Assembly (NCBI GenBank): GCA_006386115.1
Contig: VFIW01000007.1
Coordinates: 1 to 64,000 of the forward strand
Origin: Globisporangium splendens
Taxonomy: Eukaryota; Oomycota; Peronosporomycetes; Pythiales; Pythiaceae
Length of the DNA: 64,000 bases
Reading direction: 5' to 3'
Part shown: positions 38,422-50,495 of the stretch, one piece after another
How positions within the stretch are numbered: position 1 is the first letter of the stretch
How the letters are laid out: each line of letters begins with the position of its first letter
Program-made: the position numbers and the translations under genes
Notes under the pieces: generated by a model
The model's input: the letters and a program-made list of their open reading frames with translations, nothing else
The model's database searches: none
What the model was told of the DNA's origin: nothing

Positions 38422-41400
38422 CTACTTCCATTGGAAAAACTGCTTCTCTGCCTCCTTTAGGGTCTCAATCTTTTGCTGAAATCGCCGCTGCTGGAACTGC
38501 AGCAGCCCCAGCTCATGGAGCTGCACCCCGCACCGAAGCGAGAGCCTCGGGTGGCCGTGCCGCAGCAAGTCCGAGTGCATTGTGTTCAGCAACGCCTCGG
38601 GCATCTCGATGGGCAGTTCAAAGCTCGCCATGACGGGGGCTACGGGTGATGTGTGCCTGCCATCACCATTCGGACCTCTCGTCGCCGTCGAGTGCTTCCG
38701 GTCGCCAGTCGTCTGTTGAAGACGATGATGTGTCGGTGGCTCCGAGTCCCTCGAACACGTTCGGGAGATGACTTCAGCCACGACGAGTTTCGTGTTCCCG
38801 ATGCAGTGATTCTTGCCCAGCAGTTCCCAGTCGAAGATGCTCAGCGCCAGGGTATCCTCCAGAGTCTTGATGGAAAACTCAAATTTCTCGTGCCACCGAG
38901 GCGATCGATTCTTCTTGATGACGGACGTGTTCGACGACTTGGTATCTTTGAGTCGCGGTCGTGATGATGATTTCGAATCTGCGGTGCTGCTGCTGTCGGT
39001 CTCAGTCTTGCCAATTTTGAGTTTGAGCTGAACGAACGAGTCCACAGCCTTGGTGAGGGCGTCCATCACGGGGAGAATGTTGATGCTCACGACTTCGACG
39101 TACAACGAGCCGAACTCCGCATTAGCATCGCGCAACTCGGTAATCCGCTTCTCCATCTCCAAACTACGCAGCTGGTGCCGCCGAAGTTCTTCAAAGATCT
39201 CTTCCGCAACGTCTTCTTCGGCTTTATTGCCGGTCGCGATGTATCGGTGTACACCATTGAGGAGCACGCGACCGGGTGGGAGCAGCTCCTTGATACTATC
39301 GGTAATGCGATCGATGTTTCGAAGGTACTTGTTCTCGAGGGACCGCTGCTTCTGCTGCGTCCAAAACAAGAGCTTGATGCATGCGCGATCGGCTTGGTCG
39401 TGAAACCCCATCAGGAACCACACGAAGCCAAACACGGAGAAAATCACGAGCACCTCCGTCTCACCTACGAGTAGAAGCGCCTCCAAGTCCGCATTCGCTC
39501 CAGCGGATTCTTTCAGCAACAGCAGATCACGCAGATGCAACGCGCGCATGGGCTTCGGCGACAGGTTCTCCATCCAGAGCATGCACGCGATCGCAGCATT
39601 ATGCAGCAAGCTGCCAAGACTGAGGAACCGCAGGTAGATCAACCAGCTCCCGATCGAGTTCTTCTGTGTGGGGAACGGCCGCTGAACCAAGTAGCACAGC
39701 TTAAACGTGTCGATGCGGATCTGCAGCACGGCCACGATCAACGCCAAGACACACGATGCCGGCTGCAGCGCCGCGAACCACGTCACGAAGCCAAAGTTGA
39801 CGATCACCTGGGCGTAGTCGAACATCACGCCTTCGTACGCATCGAGTGCGAGTTCTTCTTCCAGCAGTTCCGCTTCGTCCTCGTCGTCGAGTGCTTCTCC
39901 GTCGCCATTGTGGCTCTTACGGTTACTCTTGGGTAGAAGCGTTCGTCGGGACGAGTTCTCGTTTGATCCCAAGTGTGGTGAGCTCGTGCTAGCTCGGCGG
40001 TATCGACGTCGGAGCAACCGCCTGAGCTTGTCGTAGACGCCAGAAAAGAGCAGACCATAAAACGGCGACCGCAGCTCCCACAGCGTGAGCACAAGATCCA
40101 AGCTCAGCATCGCCACCAAGAGGCTCGCCGCTTGCTGCCGACACGAGACATGCAATGCTGCCTCGTTGCATGCGTCGTCGCTCAGAAATGGCCGAAGAAA
40201 CGTCATGTACCACAGCATCCCAAAGCTATTGGCCGTCTGCAGCAGCGCATCTGCACACAAGAGAGGTGAAGAGATGCGGTTAGAAGGAAACTATTCAAGA
40301 CAGACACACACACACAAACGCATGCAGCACAGCAAACATACACTTGAGTGTGAGGTTGGCATCGTAGTCGATCTGCGTCTTGTAGTTCTCCCAGTCGTTG
40401 AGCCGCTTGCTGATGTGTGCGAGAGGGAGTCCGACGCACTTTGTGAGCATCGCGAGCAGCAGGTTCGAGCCCCAGAGAGTTCCTATGGACGACGACCCGT
40501 GCAGGAATGTGGAGGAGAGCAGCAGCAAGGACCCGCTGATCAAAGCTGCACTGAGCGCCAGCAGCAACACACAGGAGACGGCGCGCTTCATCACCCGTTT
40601 GTGCGGTGGATAGTGCGGCTCGAGACGCAAGTTGATGGGACTGCGCTCGAGTTGACCTCGAAATTGCGGCCGCGCATGCAGAATGTGCTTCAAGTCGGCG
40701 ACTCCCCACTCGGACGCGTACTGGCGCTCACGAAGCTCCCATTTGCGCACAAACGCGCTCACGAACGCGCAGTTCGCGAGGCTGAAGCCAATCTCGGTGT
40801 AAGCCGACGCAGCCTTTGCCGCTTCATCGTCTGCAGACGACAAAGTCCAGCACTGGCGCGATATATAGAGAAGCAGCGCGGCGCCGCACAGGTACTGCAG
40901 CGACTGCGCATAGAACGACGTGTACGCAAAGTCTACAGCACACAAAAAGAAGCACATTACGTGGGCACAGCACCTCCATAAGAAGCAAGAGTAAAGCAAA
41001 ACAGGACGCACACAGTGCGAGTTCTTCGCCGAAGTAGTTGCGCACGTGCAAGATTGGCTGGAAGGACAGAAGGTGCGCGAGGTCGGTGAGACCCTGGAGG
41101 TACACGCGCGCGGGGCTGAGCAGACTCCCCCACTGGAAGCGTAGTACGTCGATGGACGTGTCCACGGTGTCTGTGTGATGCGTGTGCGTGCACATGTGCT
41201 GCACGAGCACACCCTGCTCCACGAGTGCCTCGCAGTCAAACTCAGCGTCGATGATCGCCTTGGTGAGTCGGATCTTGTCGACGACGCGGAACGGCGACGA
41301 GCCCTCGTTTCCACAAGAATCCGACATCGCATTGCTGTCGATCTGCCGGTACAAGTACTGCAGCGACGCACGATTAGTGTACGACAGGTACATTGGCAAT

Positions 41401-42254
41401 GGCGGGTCGTGCTTATCCTGCTGCTGTTGTTGCACGAGCGCCGTGACTTCGGGGTCAGCGATCCGCTTGAGCGCGTGGATGCGTCGCGACCACATGGCCA
41501 TATCCTCCTTGTCGTGCTCGAAGAGCTGCGCGTCGTCCACGGGGATCTTGCCCGCGAGAAACATGCGGTAGAGCTCCTCCTGCGCGCCGGTCTTGGACCA
41601 CTGCACGCGCTCGCGCTGGCTTCGAGTCGGGTCCGAGGACCAGTACGCTTCGCCTGGGTCGATCTCGGCCATCATGGTCACGCGGAGCTGCGCTTTGTGC
41701 GCCATGGACGCCAGCAGTGCCAACGACGGACGGAACCGGAGCCGCAGCAACGTGCCGTCCCCAGACACCGACGTCTGAAAGAAGAGCCCTGCGATGGCGT
41801 CGAAGCGCTGGATCATCACTTCGCGTAGCAGCTCCTGGAAAAATCGGAACGGGATCGTGTCCTGCGGCTGCGGCGGCGTGGCGCGGAATTTCGCCATCCA
41901 TGCGTGCTTGAACTCGTCCACGGCGAGCTTCTCGCGCTCATTCCCACCCGACGTGACGGACCGCAACACGAGCACAGCGTCGCGATAGCTGACGCGAGAC
42001 AATGCGTCATCAGTGGAAGCGCGTGTGTTGGGGAACACGAGCGTGTAGTAGTACTCGTTCTCGCGCGTCGTCCGTTGCGGCGACGTCACGGGACTCAGCA
42101 CCAAGAGTCTAATCGAGTCGTACTTTTGAGAATTGCAAAACAGATTGAGTAGAGAAATGCACCTTGTTGTTGGATTATTGGAGACTGAGCTCTCAGAGGG
42201 ACGGCTCAGTGCTTGATACATATGTATTGCTCTTCTGCTTCCTAACTGCCGCAT
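38422..42254 (-). CDS. Anoctamin (TMEM16) fused to a C-terminal C2 domain
   Basis: Exons 42254-41012, 40932-40342 and 40250-38422 join in frame (1220 residues; ATG 42221 is an alternative). The N-terminal half is soluble, as in anoctamins. The first junction rebuilds the signature VRNYFGEELALYFAY; later come DYDANLTLKYALLQTANSFG and VIVNFGFVTWFAALQPAS-LQIRIDTFK, matching the helix 7-8 region. At positions that bind calcium in TMEM16A the sequence reads D and Q (FDYAQ) and Q and D (LQIRID) where the animal channel has E and E, then E and D. The site is thus partly degenerate. The last roughly 250 residues are a C2-like domain (VEVVSINILPVMDALT...SPRWHEKFEF...LALSIFDWE). It is a membrane lipid scramblase or ion channel by family. 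Confidence 0.85.
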
Positions 42255-42544
42255 CTGAGCTCTTGCGACAGACCTTCGTCACTGAGGCTACCAGTGTGAT
42301 ATCGGTACAACCGGTATCTGGCATATACTGTACCTGTATTTCAACACGTACGCAGCCATCACCCCTCGCTCAGTACGCCTCAACAGCTAATGGGGAGGGA
42401 AGGACCATAGGCGGCTCTTCGGGACAACATGGGAGGTGCGCGACCTTTCAAGACCAAAGAGGCACAAAGGCAAAAGTGTCCGCACAGCTGCTTCTCTTAC
42501 GCTCGTAGTCTCGAAGCCGCGCTCCGTTGTCTTGCGGGCATGGC
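42255..42544. promoter_or_regulatory. Shared divergent promoter region
   Basis: 290 bp between two divergent genes (anoctamin-C2 leftward, C2/coiled-coil rightward). No motif is certain. Confidence 0.4.
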
Positions 42545-45150
42545 ATGTCCGCGCTGCTGCAGAGTCTCCCACGATGTGACTCGCCTCGGACTAGCGGTTC
42601 GCGCAGAGGCGACACCACGCGGTACACGCCAATGCTGCTTGACTATCTGGCTGCATGGACATTCAAACCACTGACATTTGGGCTGTTTTCGTAGACCATT
42701 CGCGGCGTCGGCGGCGCGCAGTGGTAACCTCCTGAGCGTGCATGTGCACCATGGCGAGAATCTTCATGCGCTGCTGTCGTCAGATCCAGACATAAATGCA
42801 GAATCATCGCCATTACGCATCAGTTCGTTTGTGATCGCCAGTGTCGGTGACTTCGCGACGTCTTCCGACCGCTTTGAATGCCAGACGATGGCAGCAGCAT
42901 CACCAAACACGAGCGAAGATGACTCAATTAGCCATGACGTGCTCTTTGAACAGCAGTACTCGCCGTTTGCAGCGACGCGTGTGGTGGGAAACAGTGCGTG
43001 TCCAGCGTGGAATGAGCTGCTGACGCTCGCGTTGCCCTTCGACTGGCGAGAGACGAACGAGCGGTTTAGTCTGAGACTCGAACTTGTGCAGCGTAGCCCC
43101 AGTCAACAGGAAAATTTCCTGATGGCCACGGCCATTCTACCGCTGCAATGCATTGCGTGCGATCATCAGCAGGTGCGCATCGCGCTGCAGTTTCCAGTAG
43201 CAACACCAAATTCGGCAGAAACTGCGTCAGCAAAAGGAATGCCTCGGATCTGGATCTCGCTTCGGGAAACGTCTCAAAGTTGTTTCTCATCGCCGACATC
43301 ACCACACACGACGTCGTCAGAGCGGCTTGAAGTCCTCATCGAGTCGTTTGCTCCCGTGTCTGAAGCCCATGCAACTCTTCCCGAATCGTTGGCATTGGCG
43401 CTCACTGTGAACCGCTCACGCTGCGACTCCGAGTCGCTTGAAGAGGAGCTTGCACAATTGTTTGACGTATGGCAGGATCAGCACGCGATTGTGGCTGCGG
43501 CTCCCAGTGAGAATCCCCTCGTCAGCCTCACACCGTATGCCACGCAACAACGCCATCTTGACATGGGCGGTGACTACCGCTGGCATTTTCCTCTCTCTTT
43601 CGAGATCCACGTCGGTCATGACGAGAGCAGCACGCCTAGGTTGGAATTCTCCGTGTACGACACGTCGTCCACTGCTGCTGCTCAGATCCGAATTGGACGT
43701 GGCAGTTTTGAGCTTCTTCAGGAGATGCATCAAGCACGCGATGGTGCCCGAGTCCGCTTGCAACCTCCCGTGCTCATCCACTCATGCAGCGGAGACGCAT
43801 CGTCAACACCAATTCTTCTTGGACACTCGCGTGTGTCCGTCCGATGGTGGAGCGCTGCGGCATGGGGAACCTTTCTTCGTGACGCACCACGCCGACGCGT
43901 CGTGAGCACAAACCGCAGTATCCGGAAGCACACGATACTGCTCGCTCTCGACTGGATGGGGGCGCTGCTGCGCGGTCTGAAGCGCCATCCAGTGTCCTCA
44001 CTCTGCGACGAAGGCGGGCTCAGCAGCGTCCTCGCAGGCTTCCTCACAACGTCGCCCACATCAAAGGACGACGACAAAAGGCATACAAAAGAGTCTGCTG
44101 CAGTACCTCGATCCAATGGCGAGATCCACGCGCTCTTGGTGTCTCAAGTGACCCACCTCCAGTCGGAGTCCACAGCTCAACGACAGCAAATCGAACGGGT
44201 GCGTAAAGCGAACTGTGCTGCAATGTGTGTTGATTACTTGAGACTGATCATCTCCACGATTCCCTTGTCTGGGCGGAATGCACAGCTGCAAGGGGAACTG
44301 GACGCGCGCCTGAAGGCTGTTCAGACATGCGGTAAAGAGCTGGTAGCGTTGCGCGTACGTTCCCCAACTCGCTCACAGCCACTCGTATCCATTTGTCTCC
44401 TTATCAACCCTCATACTTGTTTGTTTGTTTTCTTCCGCTGTAGCGTGAACTACGAGCAAAAGACGAGAAGATGGACGAGATGGAAGCCGCGCTCGACAAA
44501 GTCGCAGAGCGGGAGCGACTTCAGATGGAGCAGCTCCAAAGCACCCGTCCCAACGGCGGTGTCCTCGACAGCAAACTGCACCAGCAGTTCACATTGCTGC
44601 TCGCCAAGTGCAAAGCGCTCGAACAAGAGCACAAGGAGACCACCCAGTCCCTCGCGCTCTATCACGACCTGGAAGCGCGATACGCGGAGCTGGAGCAAGC
44701 GCATCTGGTGCAAGCAGCCCATGTGCAACGGCTGCAGCGCGAGAAAATGCACGTCGCTGAGCTCAAGGTACGTCGCTGGCTTCTCTTGTGGTTGCTTGAG
44801 ACGATTGAGTGACTGGAGTTGTGTCACTGACTTGACTGTGCGCGTTTGTGCAGAAAGCGGTTCGTCTGCAGGAGAAAGTGATTCGTCAGTTTGAAGACGC
44901 CGTGCGAGTCGAGTCCGCACAAGAACGACACTCTTCAATTTCAATGACGACGACAATGAGTCAACCCGCAGCTCCAACGCAAGTGGCAAACGGTGATTCG
45001 AGTGACGCACTCCTGGTCGCCGTGCGCGTCAAGGTGCTAGAAGAGCAACTGACAACCAACGCGCGTGACGCGGCGCGCGAGATCAGCCGCCTCAACATGC
45101 GCATCATGGAGCTCGAGGTGAACAGCCGTGGCGCGTCTTCAAACGGATAA
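42545..45150 (+). CDS. C2-domain and coiled-coil protein (CCDC33-like?)
   Basis: Exons 42545-42621, 42695-44198, 44286-44354, 44444-44767 and 44854-45150 join in frame (756 residues). The N-terminal region looks like a C2 domain (SGNLLSVHVHHGENLHALL, then SSFVIASVGD, later ACPAWNELLTLAL). A second beta-rich segment lies near PRLEFSVYDTSS. From about residue 520 the protein is coiled coil: QRQQIER joins LQGELDARLKAV across an intron, then RELRAKDEKMDEMEAALD, ALEQEHKETTQSLALYHDLE and QEKVIRQFEDAV. C2 plus coiled coil recalls CCDC33, but this is not secure. Intron 44199-44285 is 87 nt without a stop, so retention would insert 29 residues into the coiled coil. Confidence 0.65.
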
Positions 45151-45174
45151 AAGAGGACGTTAAAGTTGCATGGT

Positions 45175-45271
45175 ACCTCACAAAATAACAGCATGATCTG
45201 CACTGTTTGAGAGTGTCCTATATTAAGTGGAATACAGGACAATTGGTCAAGCGAGTGTTATTTTGTGAGGT
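45175..45271. repeat. MITE-like foldback element
   Basis: Perfect 16-bp inverted repeats, ACCTCACAAAATAACA (45175-45190) and TGTTATTTTGTGAGGT (45256-45271), bound a 97-bp unit. Inside it, GTCCTATATT and AATACAGGAC form a second hairpin with one mismatch. It lies 25 bases after the stop of the C2/coiled-coil gene, so it would be in that gene's 3' untranslated region. No target-site duplication is clear. It could be a small DNA transposon remnant or an RNA hairpin. Confidence 0.6.
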
Positions 45272-45453
45272 CAGGACTGAAGAACGACACTATGCATGAT
45301 GGTCATACAAAAGAGGCAATGTTCTCTTACCATCCCCTAATTTATACGAGCGTCCATTGGTAGCCCCTTTTTGACTTCCCATCTCGGAGTGGTCTCAACA
45401 CAAAGTCGAGGCGCATTCACAAAATCCCAAGAGGACGGACCAGAAGCAGCAGC

Positions 45454-46866
45454 ATGAGCGCCGAACCCGAAGTCGAGCGAAGCCCCGGACCTGCACCAGC
45501 AGCAGCAGCACCTGAGCCCGCGCCTGCTTCCGCAGCTACCCCACCACCAGCGCCAGTTGAGACCCCAACGGTCCCTGTGCCAATGGATACGGACAACGCG
45601 CTGCCGCCCAACGAGGCGTCCATTCTCCCGCGCTTACGCAAGAAGGGCTACAAGTTCTCCTGTACGTGGAAATCGCCTCGTGTTGTGCCTCTGTTTGCTT
45701 GTTCTATTCATGTGCGTTGCTTACCTTGGGGTGCATGTGCTTTGCGAAGCAGCATACGCGCGGGAAGACCACGGGAAGGCGATCTACTGCGTCACGTTCT
45801 GCGATATCCTCCCAGCCTACGAGCGCGTCTTCGCAGCAGTTGGCGGTAACCGAGTACGTCCATTCGTTCTGCTACTGCTGCTACAGTGCGTCTGTCTTAC
45901 CCTGTCTCGCTGTTGTTGTATTACACTCAGATCACTGTGTACGAGTGCTTGGAGAATGGCGGTCTCGACGTCGTGCAAGTGTACTGCGACGGCGACGCCG
46001 AGGAGCAGTACTACACGGCGGCATGGACCGTGGACGTGCTCACGGGGTCCCCTCTGCTCGCGGCGGCGGGCTTCCGCGGCCACATCAAGGTGCTCAACTG
46101 CGTGACGCAGTCGGTAGTGACGGTGCTCTCGGGCCACGGCAACTCGGTGAACGAGCTCAAGTTCCACCCTGTGGACCCGAGTCTGCTGCTGTCGGCGGGT
46201 AAGGACGAGTCTGTGCGGCTCTGGAACACGCTCACGGGTGTGTGCATCGCGATCTTTGCGGGCCACTTGGGCCACCGCGATGAAGTACTGAGCCTCGACA
46301 TCCACCTCAAGGGCTCGTGCTTCGTGTCCTCAGGCATGGACAACACGGTCAAGATCTGGGACCTCGAGGACGAGGTCGTGCAGACCGCGATCAGCAAGTC
46401 GTACACGGAGCCGCGTCCGAAGGACCGTCCGTTCGACACCAAATTTGTGCAGTTCCCCGCCTTCTGCACGAGCAAAGTGCACGCGGACTACGTCGACTGC
46501 GTGCGCATGGTCGGCGACCTGATCCTGTCCAAGTCGACGGGCAACAAGGTGATCTTCTGGAAGCCGAACCCGTCGCGCGGCAAGGACGCCGTGACCGTGC
46601 TGCGCGAGTACCAGTTCAAGGACGCCGAGCTCTGGTTCATGAAGTTCGGACTCGACTCGCAGCTTGAGGTTCTCGCCGTGGGGAACAAGAAGGGCGTCGT
46701 GTGCGTCTTCGACCTCGACTCGGAGGCTGACCGCGTCGTGAGCAAACTGGCGCACTCGAACTGCAAGAACACGATCCGCCAGGTGTGCTTTAGCCGGAGC
46801 GGCCACACGCTCGTCAGCTGCTCGGACGATGCGACGGTGTGGCGATGGGACCTCGGCAAGATCTAA
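45454..46866 (+). CDS. EED: EED/ESC, WD40 subunit of Polycomb repressive complex 2
   Basis: Exons 45454-45661, 45750-45853 and 45931-46866 (415 residues). EED reads H3K27me3 and activates the EZH-type methyltransferase in PRC2. An Ala/Pro-rich leader (about 60 residues) is followed by a seven-bladed WD40 propeller that tracks animal EED closely: REDHGKAIYCV, GGNRITVYECL, DADEQYY-like DAEEQYYTAAWTVD, GHGNSVNELKFHPVDPSLLL, GHRDEVLSLDI, DNTVKIWDLED, HADYVDCVRMVGDLILSKS, VIFWKPNP, and the end DDATVWRWDLGKI. The second exon has tandem acceptors AAG/CAG (45749 and 45752) that add or drop one residue. It converges on COX19. Confidence 0.95.
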
Positions 46867-47147
46867 GCATGCCTTGTGTTCGTGATGGAGACTGGCAACT
46901 GGCAGCTCATGGTCCTTACTGCGGCAATGAGAGATGGGGTGTGTGTCTAAAGCAAGTGATACGCACGTATATTGTGTTTTTGAATTGTTGTTTGTATGTT
47001 GCGGTGTATCGAACAGCGCGGAAATGTTGTCTTGTGTGTGTTGCTTGTGGCTATTTGTACCGCGGTGCTTTGACGCCCAGACCAGCGACGAAGCCTTCCT
47101 CTGTCAATTGCGTCAACCAAATCCACAACAGAAGCACGACGGCAGTG

Positions 47148-47644
47148 TCAGCGATCGCATCTATTGCAGCACAGCACCAGAGACATACACACGCACGTAG
47201 AGCCACGAGAGCCAAACGGACCTTCTTTCTTGCCCTCGAAGGTTTTGTTGCGGATCTTGCGCATGCCTTCCTCGTGAAATCCGAGGTGGTCGAGCTCTTC
47301 TTCCTGCATCAGACCCCTAAACAACAGACGCATTGAGCATCACCACTGTCGCATTCCATAGACAGCCCATATATACATAAGCGTACTTGTCCATGCGGCA
47401 CTCGAGATAGGCCTTGGAGAGGTGCTTGCAGTCGATGTGGCTGCCGCGGTGCTCCTTCATGCACGCCAAAAAGTCCTACGAAAGCAGCAGTGGCGCAGCG
47501 TCAGGCAGTTGCATTGGCGCATACATTCATACTATACGCACACAGCACCTTCATGAAGGGCTTGCACTCGCCGTAGTGGTCCAGCGGGAACGAGCCTTTC
47601 TCCGGTGGACGCTTCGCCTGCGACGGCGCGCCGACAGAGTTCAT
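47148..47644 (-). CDS. COX19: COX19, cytochrome c oxidase assembly factor
   Basis: A small twin CX9C protein of the mitochondrial intermembrane space needed for copper delivery to complex IV. Exons 47644-47549, 47475-47387 and 47316-47148 (117 residues). Start MNSVGAPSQAKRPPEKGSF. After joining, the cysteines read CKPFMKDFLAC and CKHLSKAYLEC, two exact CX9C helices, with the first spanning intron 1. RMDKGLMQEEELDHLGF follows, as in COX19. The tail past EGKKEGPFGSRGS is poorly conserved, and the true stop could differ if another intron exists. The family match is clear only after splicing; no single frame shows it. Confidence 0.9.
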
Positions 47645-47876
47645 CTTCTTCTCGGCTTTCAAAATGTGGAAATGGACCATGAAAGTGGTGGCGCGTTCTG
47701 TTGTGCATCTCGCGCTCGTTGATTGGTTGCAAACTGGACCACGATTTGCCATTACCTCTGTACAATTGACTGAAAAGATGTTGCTCAATGGATTGCTCTT
47801 CTTGATTGGATAAAAATGGAAGCTTGATGCGGCAAAATGACCCCACACACAACCGATCTTTCGACTCGAGACGAAG

Positions 47877-48837
47877 ATGCTGGCGCCTGTGGTGCTCTGG
47901 GGCATCGCGGCAGGCGCGACGGTGTTCGTGGCGACGATCGTCGCGGTGTTCTTCCTGCTGCAGCACGGCGGCTCCTTCGAGCGCATGCGCCATGAGGCCG
48001 CGGGGCTGCCGACGAGCGACGAGCTCAAGCCGCTGCTCTACGACGAGCTGCTGGCCAAGGCGCGCGCCATGGCGCTGCAACCGGCGCCGCTGGGGGCAGC
48101 AGCGCCACTGTCGGGCGAGTTCGTGCGCATCCGCGACTTCAAGGACGAGAAAGAAGACTTTGGCACGCTCTTCAGCATCTCCAACGGCGAGCCACAGTAC
48201 GTATTGTATACCGCATGCAGCGTGTCTCCTTCCACTGTTGCTGACCTTGTGTGTGCATTGCAATTGCCGTAGGGAGGGAATTTACCGCGAGATCAAGTAC
48301 GATGCGGACGACATGATCTGGAAATACCTGGACATCGGTCCTTTCGATACGCAGCAGCAGCTGAAGGCGCATCTGACGCAGCAGCAACCCGACAGCCGTC
48401 ACTTTGTGCTCGTGGAGCCTGAGAGCAGCGCGCCGATCGGCATGGTGACGCTCTGCGCGCATGCACCGCGCAACCTGCGCGTCCAGATCGACTCGCTCTG
48501 GCTCGCACCTGCGTTCCAGGGTGGCCCTGTAGCCACGGAGGCTGTGCTGCTGCTGCTCACGCACTTGTTCGAGAGCGTGGGGTACCGCCGCGTCGAGTGG
48601 CGCTGCGACGGCCACAACGTGCGCGCGAGACGCGCGGCGCACTCGCTCGGGTTCTCGTTCGAGGGTGTGCTGCGCAAGCACCGCATCGTCAAGGACTGCA
48701 ACTGTGACTCGGTCGTCTTCGCCGCGATCAACAGCGAGTGGCCCATGACCAAGGAGCATCTCGAGCGCAAGCTGCACGCGCGCAAGCAGACGGCGGATTC
48801 TGCTGAGATGGCAGAAGACAAGAAGAAGGCGCGGTAG
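47877..48837 (+). CDS. GNAT-family N-acetyltransferase with N-terminal membrane anchor
   Basis: Exons 47877-48196 and 48273-48837 (294 residues). One transmembrane helix at residues 5-28 (VLWGIAAGATVFVATIVAVFFLL) is followed by a RimJ/RimL-like GNAT domain: EGIYREIKYDADDMIWKYL, VEPESSAPIGMVTLCAHAP, IDSLWLAPAFQGGPVATEAV (acetyl-CoA loop region), VEWRCDGHNVRARRAAHSLG and FSFEGVLRKHRIVKD. The C-terminus is Lys-rich. RimJ-type enzymes acetylate N-termini or small amines; the membrane anchor is unusual. The substrate is unknown. Confidence 0.85.
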
Positions 48838-48929
48838 CGCATTCCCTAAGAAGCTTTTTTGTCGTGTATTGGCTATTTTGTATTCTCTACCTCTATGCTA
48901 ATCCGTAATCTCCATCTCTCATGCACCAG

Positions 48930-50495
48930 CTAATCGTTTTTCTCGAAGGACTCGTGGTCGGACTTGTCGAGACCGAACGACCGGCGCGCCTTGCGGTACG
49001 CGTCCAGGTCGATGAAGTGCACCTCCTCGTGCTCGAGCCAGTTGAGCACGCGGAACGAGCTCTTGGGGTGCGCGCACAGCCAGTGGTACGTGAACCAGAC
49101 CTGCGCCGTGATGTACACGGCGATGAGCACGTCGAGCGTGTAGTGCAGACGCGTGCCCACGATCGCGAAGATCCCGAACGCCGCACCCGTGTACACGTAG
49201 TAGCGCACCATCCACAACACGTACGAGTACCGGCGCGTGAACGGCGTGTTGAGCTCCGACTTGACGCAGTACTGTGATAGCAACGCACAACGATCCAGGC
49301 AAGACTTAACATTAGAACCACGCGCATGCGCTTATAATCGATTTAGAGAGAGAGACGCACCGTCTTGACGATCATGCAGCAGAGCATGAAGAAGACCGTG
49401 TGGCCGCTGAACACCATGTCGCCACACGTGATGTGCTGCGAAGGGCGCACGAGTACCTTCCACGCGCGGCCAAACGCCCTAAGAAACGCAAATAGCAACA
49501 AGTGAGTGGGATGGATGCACACACAACAGAGAACGCATTAGGCACACGTACTTTGGGAAAATGGGGAGCGATTTGTAGAGTCCGCGCGTCTCCGAGTCGA
49601 ACTGCGAGATGCACATAGGGCTCGCGTCGGGCAGTGACGTCACGGCCACACAGCACGCGCGCATGAGGTTGATGCATGCGAAAATGGCGCAAAAGCGGCG
49701 CAGAATCAGCAGGCGCTAGAACAAAAACAAGCAACACGTGCCGTCAGAATGCTGCCAAATAGCATTTCCCAATCGCAACAAAGTTAACGAAAGCAATGTG
49801 CAAAGCGTACGCGAGGATGCACAATCAGCAAGATGCCCACGACGGTGCCGACGGCCGCGAGGAACTCGTCTGGCAGGTCGAACCACTCGATGTACGCCGT
49901 CTGGCCGTAGATCTTGGTCATGACGTACTTGAAGAGGTCGTGGCCGAGGTCCGGCAGCGTCTTGAGCCCCGAGTCCTGCTTGTCGAGGTTCAGGATCACG
50001 ACATTCGGTGTGCGCCAGCTACACACAAGATGCACATTTCAAGTCAATGCATGGCCACAGTAGATCGACAGATAGACACAGACAAGCGTACCCGGCGATG
50101 GCAGCAGCGAGCGCGTTCAGGTAAGACGCGATGGCAAAGATCGCGAGCGAGAACGCGAAGCGCGAGAGGTACGCGTAGCTGAGCATCTCGGCGATGAAGC
50201 CCTGGCGTCCCGAGTGCGCGATCGCGCGGCCCTTGACGTACTGCAGGTTCTCCTCGACCTGCTTGCGCTGGTCGTTGACGTAGTCCGACATCTCCTGCAG
50301 GTTCTTCTCGACGCGCGTGCGCAGCAGGCGGCCGTGCGACGACAGGATGAGCGCGCGCGCGCTCGCGAGCACAACGCCGAAGAGCAGCAGCAGCGCCGAG
50401 ATGATGATCATGAAGCCCGACGGGTCGAACGCCGACACGGGACGCATCTTGATGGCGTAGAAGTGCGACGTGAAGTAGTTGCGCCAGGTCTCCAT
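48930..50495 (-). CDS. Sphingomyelin-synthase-like (PAP2_C) phosphotransferase
   Basis: Exons 50495-50092, 50018-49811, 49715-49552, 49478-49361 and 49271-48930 join in frame (411 residues). A membrane enzyme transferring a phospho-head group to ceramide or a similar lipid. The N-terminal half has a helix (FMIIISALLLLFGVVLASA), a charged coiled stretch (VEKNLQEMSDYVNDQRKQV) and more helices. The catalytic motifs are CGDMVFSGHTVFFM (D3-like, first His) and GTRLHYTLDVLIAVYIT (second His and Asp of the H-H-D triad), as in SMS, SMSr and inositol-phosphorylceramide synthases. The motif RACCVAVTSLP marks the D2-like region. Which head group is used cannot be told from sequence. Confidence 0.85.

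Noticed and set aside
40303..40318. CA/AC repeat run
   Set aside because: Lies in the anoctamin intron next to the acceptor; an ordinary microsatellite.
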